From NCBI GenBank assembly GCA_046331545.1, contig JAXLQR010000002.1, forward strand, positions 2,976,001-3,040,000: a stretch of DNA of 64,000 bases. Direction: 5' to 3'. The position numbers and the translations under genes are program-made. Below the pieces are notes generated by a model. The model worked only from the letters and a program-made list of their open reading frames with translations. It was not told the DNA's origin and made no database searches. Position 1 is the first letter of the stretch, and each line of letters begins with the position of its first letter. This DNA comes from JADJVL01 sp046331545. GTDB taxonomy: Bacteria > Acidobacteriota > Holophagae > Holophagales > Holophagaceae. Positions 55,414 through 64,000 of the stretch are shown here, piece after piece.

Positions 55414-58400
55414 TCAGCCCCCGCCGGGCAGGGCGGCCAGGGCCTGGCGGGCGCGCTCCCAGGCCGCGGCGAGCTCGTCCATGCGCCCGGCGAGGGCCCC
55501 GAAGTCCCCGGACTCGGCGCGCAGCTCCAGCTCGGCGCAGAGCTCGGAGAGCTGCCGGGCCCCGAGGGTGGCGCTGTTGGACTTCAGGTTGTGGAGGTGG
55601 CGGGCGGCCAGGACGCCGTCCCGGCGTTCGAGGGCCTCCTGCACCCCCTCCAGGCGCCGGGGGCCATCCTCGAGGTAGTCCCGCACGAGGTCCTGGACCC
55701 AGCCGTCGGCCCCCGTCGGATCCAGGGCGCGCAGCCCGGCCAGGGTCTGCTCGTCCAGGGTCCGGACCTCGCCCACGGGGCCCTCTTCCTCCGGGAGCGG
55801 CGTCTCGAGGTCCCCCAGCCAGTGGTCCAGGACGCCCTTCAGGATCTCGGGCCGCAGGGGCTTCGAGAGGTAGCCGTCCATGCCCATGGCGAGGCACTTC
55901 TCCCGGGTCCCGCCGAGGGCGCTGGCGGTGAGGGCGATGATGGGCGTGTGGCGGCCCTCCGTCTCCTTGGCCCGGATCTCCCGGGTCACCGCGAAACCGT
56001 CCAGCCCCGGCATGTTGCAGTCGAGGAAGACCAGGTCGTAGCTGGTGCGGTCCATGGCCGCGAGGGCCTCGTAGCCCCCTCCCGCGAGGTCCGCGGCGAA
56101 GCCGAAGGAGGCGAGCATGGACTTCGCGACCCGGAGGTTCATGGGGTTGTCGTCGGCCACCAGGATCCGGCAGTCGGAGCGCCGGGGAAGGAGCTGGGCC
56201 ACCGGGCCCGTCTTGAGCACCACGGGGGCCTCGCCGGGGGCCGCCGCCAGGAGGCGGCGCAGGGCCTCCCGCAGCCGCCCCCGGCGCACGGGCTTCAGGG
56301 TGATGAGGGTGCGGGGCAGGGCCAGCTCCTGCTCGGCCTGGGTCAGCCTCGGCGTCGGGGCCAGCAGCAGCAGGGGCAGCTCGGGGTCCTCGGCCGCCCC
56401 CCTCAGGGCGAGGAGGAAGGGGCGCTCCTGGGCTTCGGGCAGGTCCAGGTCCAGGATGACCAGGTCGTAGGGCGCGCGGCGGGCCTTCGCCTCCGCGAGC
56501 CGCCGGGTCATCTCGTAGGCGCTGGACGCGGTGTCGGGAGCGATGCCCCAGCGGTGCAGGAGGTAGCCGAGCCCCTCGAGGGTGGCGGGGAAGGGGCTGC
56601 CGGCGAGGATGCGCAGGGCGGGCGGGAGGTCCCCGGGGAGCCCGGCCGGGGCCGCCTCGGCGGGCTCGAAGGGGATCTCCACGGTGAAGGTGCTGCCCAC
56701 CCACGGCGTGCTGGCCACGCCGATCTCGCCGCCCATGAGGTCCGTCAGCCGCTTGCAGATGGCGAGGCCGAGCCCGGTGCCCCCGAAGCGGCGGGAGGTG
56801 GAGCTGTCGGCCTGGGTGAAGGCGTCGAAGACGAGGGGCAGGGCGTCCTCGCTCATCCCGATCCCCGTGTCCGCCACCTCGAAGCGGATGCGCCGGCGCT
56901 CCCCGTCGCCCTCCCGCGGCTCGGCCCGGGAGACGCGCAGGGTCACCGTGCCCCGCTGGGTGAACTTGATGGCGTTCCCCAGGAGGTTGTTGAGGATCTG
57001 CCGGAGGCGTCCGGGGTCGCCCCGATGGTCCTCGGGGACGTCCGGGGGCATCACGCAGGCGAGCTCCAGGCCTTTGCGCTGGGCGTTCTCGGAGAGGAGG
57101 GCCAGGCTGTCCTCGATCTCCACGCCCAGGCGGAAGGGGATCCGCTCCAGCTCGATCCGGCCGGCCTCGATCTTGGAGAAGTCCAGGACGTCGTTGAGGA
57201 GGGTGAGCAGGCTCTCCGCGCTGCTCAGCACCGTCCCCGCGTACTCCCGCTGGGTCTCGTCCAGGGGCGTGCGCAGCAGCAGCCCCGACATGCCGATGAC
57301 GCCGTTGAGGGGCGTGCGGATCTCGTGGGAGATGGTGGCCAGGAACTCCGACTTCATCCGCGTGGCGGTGAGGGCCTCGTCCCGGGCCTCCGCCAGCTCG
57401 CGGGTGCGCTCGGCGACCTTGGCCTCGAGCTCCTGGTTGGCCTCGCGGAGATGGCGCAGCCGCCGCCGGAGGAACCAGAGCACCAGGGCCCCCGCGAGGA
57501 GCGCGTAGAGGGTCCGGGCCCACCAGGTGTGCCACCACGCGGGCCGGACGGTGAAGCCCAGGCTGCGGGGCCCGGTCTCGTTGCCGAAGGCGTCGCGGCC
57601 CCAGACCTTGAAGGTGTAGGACCCGGAGTGCAGCGTCGGGTACTCCACCTTCCCGTCCGGCATCCAGGCGCCGGGCTCGGCGTCGAGGCCCACGAGCTGG
57701 ACCCGGTAGCGGTTGTCCCGCTCGCGCTCGTAGCTCAGGAGGGCGAACTCGAAGCGGAGGTGGTCCTGGCCGTGGGGGAGCTCCGCGCCGTCCCGGAGGG
57801 GGTGCTGGCCCTCGTGGAGGGTGGTGCCGGTGAGGTAGAGCGGCTTGGGTTCGAGGTCCTGGAACTCCAGGGCGGGGTCCAGCACGGCGGCGCCCGCCAC
57901 GGTGCCCGTCCAGATGCGCCGGCGGGCGTCCACGAAGGTGGAGCCCTGGGTGCAGCCGTTGCTGGGCAGGCCGTCGCCGGTGGTGAAGGTGTGGGACGTG
58001 TAGTCCTTCGGGTAGGGCTGCCCCGTGGGCGACAGCCGCGTCACGCCCTTCAGGGTGAAGACGTAGACCCGCCGCTGGTCGTCCTCCTCCACGCGGTAGC
58101 CCGTGTCGCTGGGCACGAGGCCGCTGCCGGCGGAGCCGTAGTGGCTCCAGCCGCGCTCGGGGCGGTCCAGGTCCAGGCGGCTGGTGCCTCCGCCCTGGCT
58201 CGTCACCCAGAGGCTGCGCGTGCCGGCGGGACTGGCGAGCTCCTTGACGTCGGAGATGCGCAGTCCCGGGATCTCCGAGGTCGGATAGCGGTGCCAGACG
58301 CCGGTGCCGAGGTCCAGCCGGGAGAGGCCGCCGCCCCGGGAGCCCACGAACAGCACCGGCCGGCCGGCCCGGTCGAGGCTCTCGTGCACGCAGGTGACGA

Positions 58401-59910
58401 AGTTGCCCCCCAGGCCGTCCCGTTCGGTGTAGACCCTGACCGTGCCCCCCGACTCGCGCACGAGGCCCTGGCGGGTGCCGATCCAGAGGACGCGCTTCCC
58501 CGCCTCCCGGGTGGTGGCGAGGGCGTAGATCCAGGTGTCGGGCAGCGCGCGGTTGTGGGGCCACGCCGTCCAGCGCCCGCCCTTCAGCACGTAGAGGCCG
58601 CGGTCCCGGAAGCCCGCCCAGAGCGCCTCCTGGCCCTCCTCCTCGGAGCGGTGCAGGGCCATCACCGCCTTGGCCGGGGCCCCCTCCAGCGTGTCGACGA
58701 CGTTCCATTTCCCGTCCCGGAGGCTGGCGAGCCCGCCCCCGAGGGTCCCGAACCAGAGGGTGCCGTCCCTCGTCTCCTGGATCGCGAAGACCACGTTCTC
58801 GGGGAGGCCCGAGAGGGTGGTGAAGCTGAGCCACTTGCCGAGGGTGAGGCGGGCCAGGCCCGCGAAGGTGCCCACCCACAGGGACTGCACCTGGCCGGCG
58901 TGCCTCACCGCCAGGCTGCGGACCACGTTGCTGGGCAGGGCGTTCCGGGTGTCGAACACGGTCCACTGCCCGCCCTCGAAGCGGGCGAGGCCGCCCTCGG
59001 TGCCGGCCCAGACCACGGTCTCGCCCCGGACGTTGCGGGTCTTGGCGAGGCGGAAGGCGTAGGGGTTCACCAGCCCGGTCCGCTCGTCCCAGCGCTCCCA
59101 GGTGCCGGCGGCGGAGCGGCGGGCGACGCCCCGCTCGGTCCCGATCCAGAGGGACCGCGAAGGCCCCTCCCCGGTCTCCAGGAAGGCGAAGACGTTGTCC
59201 GTGGGCAGGCCGTAGTCGGCGCGGTCGAGGACGGTCCAGCGGCCCCGCTCCAGGGCCAGCGCGCCGCGGTCGGTCCCGATCCACAGCCGGGCGGTCCCGT
59301 CCTCGGCGGTGGCGGGGTGGAGGGCGTGGACGCGGCTGAGGGGCCGGCCGGGGGGCGCGGGCTGGGGGACGATGCGGCCGTCCCGGATCATCACGAGGCC
59401 GTGCTCCTGGGTGCCCGCCCAGACCACCGGCCGCCCCGCCTCGTCCACGCCTTCGGCGATGGCGATGCACTGGGCGTCGGGGAAGCCCTCCGGGGGGCCG
59501 AAGGAGGTCCAGGCGCCGTCCTTGTAGTGCTGCAGGCCGTCGCCGCGGGTGCCGAACCAGTGGCTCCCGTCCGAGGCCGCCAGGTGGGCCACCACCCAGG
59601 AGGAGCGGGTGGGGCGCGGCATGGGCAGCACCTCGAAGGCCTTGCCGTCCCAGCGCACCGCGCCGTCCTGGGTGCCCGCCCAGAGGTAGCCCTCGCGGTC
59701 GAAGGTGATGCTCTCCACGGAATTCTGGGGCAGGCCGTCCCGGTCGTTGTAGACGCGGATGGGGAGGCGGCCGTAGCGCAGGGGGTCCGTGGCCGGGGCG
59801 GCGGCGAGGCCCGCGGCCAGGCAGAGCCCCGCCAGCAAGGCCCGGAGGAGCCTTCCTGCGGAGCCTGGGAACTGGATCGCCACGGCGGGTCTCGGAAGTG
59901 GTGAAAACAC
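55414..59910 (-). CDS. Hybrid sensor histidine kinase with two-component propeller, two REC and HPt domains
   Basis: This 1498-residue one-protein phosphorelay starts with a signal peptide (LLRALLAGLCLAAGLAAA). About 12-14 propeller repeats (SLWIGTERGVARR, TLWFGTLGGGLASLRDG) fill residues 35-690. A Y_Y_Y domain and a TM segment (about 795-815) follow. HisKA has H862 in TISHEIRTPLNG. The ATPase domain has NNLLGNAIKF, DTGIGMS and GGTGLGLAI. The first REC is degenerate (LAGS replaces the acidic pair); the second has D1297 in VFLDCNMPG. HPt has H1440 in HLHNLKSNSATLG. Similar proteins control polysaccharide or peptide use. Confidence 0.94.
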   Translation of the reverse strand: MFSPLPRPAVAIQFPGSAGRLLRALLAGLCLAAGLAAAPATDPLRYGRLPIRVYNDRDGLPQNSVESITFDREGYLWAGTQDGAVRWDGKAFEVLPMPRPTRSSWVVAHLAASDGSHWFGTRGDGLQHYKDGAWTSFGPPEGFPDAQCIAIAEGVDEAGRPVVWAGTQEHGLVMIRDGRIVPQPAPPGRPLSRVHALHPATAEDGTARLWIGTDRGALALERGRWTVLDRADYGLPTDNVFAFLETGEGPSRSLWIGTERGVARRSAAGTWERWDERTGLVNPYAFRLAKTRNVRGETVVWAGTEGGLARFEGGQWTVFDTRNALPSNVVRSLAVRHAGQVQSLWVGTFAGLARLTLGKWLSFTTLSGLPENVVFAIQETRDGTLWFGTLGGGLASLRDGKWNVVDTLEGAPAKAVMALHRSEEEGQEALWAGFRDRGLYVLKGGRWTAWPHNRALPDTWIYALATTREAGKRVLWIGTRQGLVRESGGTVRVYTERDGLGGNFVTCVHESLDRAGRPVLFVGSRGGGLSRLDLGTGVWHRYPTSEIPGLRISDVKELASPAGTRSLWVTSQGGGTSRLDLDRPERGWSHYGSAGSGLVPSDTGYRVEEDDQRRVYVFTLKGVTRLSPTGQPYPKDYTSHTFTTGDGLPSNGCTQGSTFVDARRRIWTGTVAGAAVLDPALEFQDLEPKPLYLTGTTLHEGQHPLRDGAELPHGQDHLRFEFALLSYERERDNRYRVQLVGLDAEPGAWMPDGKVEYPTLHSGSYTFKVWGRDAFGNETGPRSLGFTVRPAWWHTWWARTLYALLAGALVLWFLRRRLRHLREANQELEAKVAERTRELAEARDEALTATRMKSEFLATISHEIRTPLNGVIGMSGLLLRTPLDETQREYAGTVLSSAESLLTLLNDVLDFSKIEAGRIELERIPFRLGVEIEDSLALLSENAQRKGLELACVMPPDVPEDHRGDPGRLRQILNNLLGNAIKFTQRGTVTLRVSRAEPREGDGERRRIRFEVADTGIGMSEDALPLVFDAFTQADSSTSRRFGGTGLGLAICKRLTDLMGGEIGVASTPWVGSTFTVEIPFEPAEAAPAGLPGDLPPALRILAGSPFPATLEGLGYLLHRWGIAPDTASSAYEMTRRLAEAKARRAPYDLVILDLDLPEAQERPFLLALRGAAEDPELPLLLLAPTPRLTQAEQELALPRTLITLKPVRRGRLREALRRLLAAAPGEAPVVLKTGPVAQLLPRRSDCRILVADDNPMNLRVAKSMLASFGFAADLAGGGYEALAAMDRTSYDLVFLDCNMPGLDGFAVTREIRAKETEGRHTPIIALTASALGGTREKCLAMGMDGYLSKPLRPEILKGVLDHWLGDLETPLPEEEGPVGEVRTLDEQTLAGLRALDPTGADGWVQDLVRDYLEDGPRRLEGVQEALERRDGVLAARHLHNLKSNSATLGARQLSELCAELELRAESGDFGALAGRMDELAAAWERARQALAALPGGG

Positions 59911-59950
59911 TACGCCCTCGCGGGGCGGGTCCGCAATGGTCCGCTGCCCT

Positions 59951-60418
59951 TCAACCCTGGACGATGCACGGGATGCGGTCGTGGATGTCCTGGGCGAAGT
60001 CGCCGGTGGCGGCCTCGGTGACCACGTAGAGGGGCGTGCCGGGGGCCTTGTCGAGGCGCAGGCAGAGGATGCCGGTGCCGGGCTCCAGGTCGAACCACCA
60101 GCTCTTCCGCCGCGGGTCCTTCTCCATCCAGCGGAGGGGATGGATGACCACCTGCACGGGGTCCCACCGCGTCCAGTAGGCCTTGCCCAGGCTCTCGGCC
60201 CGGGCCCAGCCGCCCTCGGGCCAGGCCCCCGGCTCCTCCTTCCGCCGCCCCCAGGGCAGCCAGAGGTCCGAGTCGGCGTCCACCTGCAGCGCCGCCTTCG
60301 GCGACGGGAAGAAGACCCGCACCGCCTCCACCCCCGCCCCCGCGCCGCGCACGCCCTCGATGAGCTCCGGCTGCGTCAGCCGGGCCGCCCGCTTCTGGAA
60401 CTCCAGGCCGCCGCACAT
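59951..60418 (-). CDS. Divergent SRAP (YedK/HMCES-like) protein
   Basis: This 155-residue protein has Cys2 after the initiator Met (MCGG), the residue that SRAP proteins use to crosslink abasic sites in single-stranded DNA. DLWLPWGRRK matches the WGLIP region and GWARAES the NARAE block, but the Asn is replaced by Trp71; Glu75 is kept. The end, TEAATGDFAQDIHDRIPCIV, matches the IHDRMPVIL motif with H146. The protein is about 65 residues shorter than YedK. Activity is uncertain because an active-site residue is changed. Confidence 0.75.
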   Translation of the reverse strand: MCGGLEFQKRAARLTQPELIEGVRGAGAGVEAVRVFFPSPKAALQVDADSDLWLPWGRRKEEPGAWPEGGWARAESLGKAYWTRWDPVQVVIHPLRWMEKDPRRKSWWFDLEPGTGILCLRLDKAPGTPLYVVTEAATGDFAQDIHDRIPCIVQG

Positions 60419-60488
60419 GGGGACAGTGTGGCGTGAAAGACGAAGCCCCCGGAAGGCCTGGGGCGTCGGGATCCGGCAGGAGGCGCGC

Positions 60489-61961
<1,473 letters not shown>

Positions 61962-62000
61962 CCGGACTCCTGGGGGGACAACCCGCCATTATGGCGCGGA

Positions 62001-62032
62001 AAGGCCCGGAAACACGAGGTTTTCCGGGCCTT
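62001..62032 (-). terminator. Terminator of the DPP-IV-like gene
   Basis: A perfect 12-bp stem AAGGCCCGGAAA/TTTCCGGGCCTT (62001-62012 with 62021-62032) encloses an 8-nt loop. Read on the minus strand it lies 56 bp after the peptidase stop and is followed by a TTTCC stretch. It isolates the peptidase from the transporter. Confidence 0.8.
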
Positions 62033-62088
62033 CGCGGGGTCCGGACGGCCCCCGGTTTAATCCCATCCGCCCCTGGGGGGAATCGAGA

Positions 62089-64000
62089 CTATAAATTCCG
62101 CTTCAGGAAGTCCCACATCGCGTTCATGCGGGACCACACGTGCTGGGGCGCCCGCGGGCCGTGGTCGGAGCCGGGGTAGAGCTGCAGCTCGTAGGCCTTG
62201 CCGGCCTTCTGGAGGGCGTCGATGAGCTGGATGGTGTTCTGGGGATGCACGTTGTCGTCCACGGTGCCGTGCATGATGAGGATCTTCCCGTTGAGGTCCT
62301 TGGCCGCCTTCAGCACGGAGCTGGCGTCGTAGCCCTTCGCGTTCTCCGTGGGCAGGCCCATGTAGCGCTCGGTGTAGATGCTGTCGTAGAGCCGGAAGTC
62401 GGTGACCGGCGCGCCGACGAAGCCGATCTTCCAGGCCTTGGAGTGCGTCATGGCGAAGGCGGTGAAGTAGCCGCCGTAGCTCCAGCCCTCCAGGGCGACG
62501 CGGTCCATGTCCGCCCAGCCCTGGGCCTTCAGCCAGGCCAGGCCGTCCAGCTGGTCCTCCAGCTCCTGGGCGCCCAGGTTGCGCCAGACGCCGTGGGCCG
62601 AGGCGATGCCCTTGGCCGACGCGCTGCGGTTGTCGCAGACCCAGACCACGAAGCCCTGCTGGGCGAGGAACTGGTACCAGAGGTTGTCCCGGCCGAAGGC
62701 GTCCCGCACCTGCGGCGCCGCGGGCCCGCCGTAGACGTGCTGGAACACCGGGTACTTCCTGGCCGGGTCGAAGTCCGGCGGCAGCACCAGCATGGTCTCC
62801 ATGGGGAAGCCGTCCCTCGTCTTCACCTGCTGGTACTTCACGGCGCCCAGCTTCAGGGCCTTGAAGGCGTCGGTGACCTTGGCGTCCACGGTGCGCAGCA
62901 GCTTGCCGGCGCCGTCGAAGAGGTCCTGGCGGGGCAGCACGCCGCGGCTGCTCCAGGTGTCGAGGAACGCCGAGAAGGCGGGGTTGAAGCGGACGGCGTG
63001 GGAGCCGGGCTCGGCGGTGAGCCGCGTCAGGCCCGCGTTCGGCGCCTTGCCCTTGAGGTCCACCCGGTAGGCGTCCTGGCCGATGGGACTGCGCTCCGTG
63101 CCGCTGAAGTAGACCTTGCCGGCCTTCTCGTCCACGCCGTGGAAGGCCTTCACCTCCCACGCGCCCGCGGTGACCGCGCCGACGAGCTTGTAGTCCGCGT
63201 CGTAGCGGTAGAGGTGCTGCCAGCCCGTGCGGCTGGACTCCCAGAGGAAGCCGCCGTCCTTCAGGAAGACCGGCAGGGGCAGCCGCTCCTGCCAGGCCTT
63301 GCCGGTCTCCTTGACGACCGACGTCACGCCTTGGCCGTCAAACATCACGAGGTCCAGCCAGGTCTGCACCCGGTCCTGGATCGAGGCCAGCAGGCGGCCC
63401 TTGGGATCCCAGCCCACCTGCACGATCAGCGTCTCCTGGCCCGGGTAGGGATCCTTTATCCAGGTGGTGTGGCCGTCCAGGTCCACCACGCCCAGGGTCG
63501 CCACGGGGTTGGGGTCCCCCACCTTCGGGTAGCGCGCCTGGAGCAGCTTCTGGGGCTGGGTGCGGTCGTCCACCAGGGTGAAGGTGGGCACCTTGGTCTC
63601 GTCGAGGCTGAGGTAGGCGAGGCGCTTGCTGTCCGGCGCCCACCAGTAGCCCTTGAAGGTGCCCCGGCCGTAGACCTCCTCCTGGTAGACCCAGTCCAGG
63701 CGGCCGTTGAAGCGGTTCGCGTCGCCGCCGGTGGTGAGGCGCGTCTCCTTGGCGTCGGCGGTGGTGACCACGTAGAGGTCGTTGCCCCGCAGGAAGGCCA
63801 CGCGGCTGCCGTCGGGGCTGAAGGAGGCCTCGTCCTCGCTCCCGGGCGCGTTCGTGAGCCGCCGCGCGGCGAGGCTTCCCAGGTCCACGAGGTAGAGGTC
63901 CTCGGCCACGTCGGCGAGGAAGGCCGAGCGGTCCTCGTTCCAGGTGAAGGCCCCGCGCCCCAGGGCCTGCTTGGCGGCCTTCTCCTCGGCGCCGGCCGCC
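62089..64000 (-). CDS. Dipeptidyl-peptidase IV-like S9 peptidase (5' end beyond window)
   Basis: At least 637 residues are visible; the frame stays open to the window edge, so the start and probably a signal peptide are missing. The N-terminal part is a WD-like beta-propeller (ASFSPDGSRVAFLRGNDLYVV; YWWAPDSKRLAYLSLDETKVP). The C-terminal alpha/beta-hydrolase has the nucleophile in GWSYGG, the aspartate in HGTVDDNVHPQNT and the histidine in PGSDHGPR. The S9B family removes X-Pro dipeptides, normally in the periplasm or outside. Confidence 0.94.
   Translation of the reverse strand, partial: AAGAEEKAAKQALGRGAFTWNEDRSAFLADVAEDLYLVDLGSLAARRLTNAPGSEDEASFSPDGSRVAFLRGNDLYVVTTADAKETRLTTGGDANRFNGRLDWVYQEEVYGRGTFKGYWWAPDSKRLAYLSLDETKVPTFTLVDDRTQPQKLLQARYPKVGDPNPVATLGVVDLDGHTTWIKDPYPGQETLIVQVGWDPKGRLLASIQDRVQTWLDLVMFDGQGVTSVVKETGKAWQERLPLPVFLKDGGFLWESSRTGWQHLYRYDADYKLVGAVTAGAWEVKAFHGVDEKAGKVYFSGTERSPIGQDAYRVDLKGKAPNAGLTRLTAEPGSHAVRFNPAFSAFLDTWSSRGVLPRQDLFDGAGKLLRTVDAKVTDAFKALKLGAVKYQQVKTRDGFPMETMLVLPPDFDPARKYPVFQHVYGGPAAPQVRDAFGRDNLWYQFLAQQGFVVWVCDNRSASAKGIASAHGVWRNLGAQELEDQLDGLAWLKAQGWADMDRVALEGWSYGGYFTAFAMTHSKAWKIGFVGAPVTDFRLYDSIYTERYMGLPTENAKGYDASSVLKAAKDLNGKILIMHGTVDDNVHPQNTIQLIDALQKAGKAYELQLYPGSDHGPRAPQHVWSRMNAMWDFLKRNL

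Noticed and set aside
53858..59470. A single 1870-codon open frame on the minus strand spanning the DUF512 gene and most of the hybrid kinase.
   Set aside because: Only its last 496 codons make a recognisable protein; the rest is an Arg/Pro/Gly-rich shadow of the hybrid kinase in another frame, caused by high GC.

Overview
The window is about 64 kb of very GC-rich (roughly 70%), gene-dense bacterial chromosome. GC-rich third codon positions, short intergenic gaps and many start/stop overlaps (GTGA, ATGA, TAATG, TTGA) run through almost all of it. The gene set points to a Gram-negative, TonB-dependent bacterium with cytochrome bd oxidase, many Ser/Thr kinases and a propeller-type hybrid sensor kinase. 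It fits an acidobacterium of the Holophaga/Geothrix type best, but that placement is an inference from gene content, not from a marker alignment. No rRNA, tRNA, CRISPR array, integrase or transposase was found.

Layout. 0-6.4 kb: ndk (-), secA, a small membrane protein, and a tightly coupled rapZ / Rieske oxygenase / Coa1-like trio. 6.4-9.6 kb: a DUF1579-like secreted protein and an amino-acid permease with a saccharopine/lysine dehydrogenase-family enzyme. 9.7-13.9 kb: mltG, a long acyl-CoA dehydrogenase, a small lipoprotein and tlyA. 13.9-19.2 kb: a pentapeptide-repeat protein, a PEGA Ser/Thr kinase and a PAS sensor kinase. 19.3-25.1 kb (-): NYN protein, M28/PDZ peptidase, aroB, TPR protein and a small partner in one run. 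25.3-29.6 kb: an ABC exporter and cydAB. 29.7-33.2 kb (+): a ThiE-shikimate kinase fusion, a phosphoesterase, a PilZ-like protein and arnD. 33.2-38.2 kb: small metabolic genes, an alpha/beta hydrolase interrupted by one in-frame TGA, a Phd/ParE-type toxin-antitoxin pair and an AT-richer island. 38.2-43.6 kb: leuS, a tryptophanase-family lyase and a small phosphatase. 43.6-50.0 kb (-): tgt-yajC-secD-secF followed by a Ser/Thr kinase fused to a TonB C-terminal domain. 50.2-53.4 kb (+): tonB-exbB-exbD-exbD-exbD. 53.9-64.0 kb (-): a PDZ/radical-SAM DUF512 protein, a 1498-residue hybrid kinase, a divergent SRAP protein, a POT peptide transporter and a DPP-IV-like peptidase cut by the window end.

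Functional themes. Envelope export and energisation dominate: SecA, SecD, SecF and YajC form most of the Sec motor set; TonB/ExbB/ExbD energise the outer membrane; and the TonB-tailed kinase lies beside them. Peptide use is suggested by the POT transporter next to the DPP-IV peptidase, plus the M28 peptidase.

The most unusual material is in the intergenic DNA. A dispersed family of about 51-nt perfect or near-perfect palindromes (two 22-nt arms, 7-nt loop) occurs five times, some copies beside a GGAAGGTCAA motif. Three spacers hold paired arrays of variable heptamers that can fold back on each other. A 66-bp tandem palindrome repeat follows mltG. These look like REP-type or other non-autonomous repeat families.
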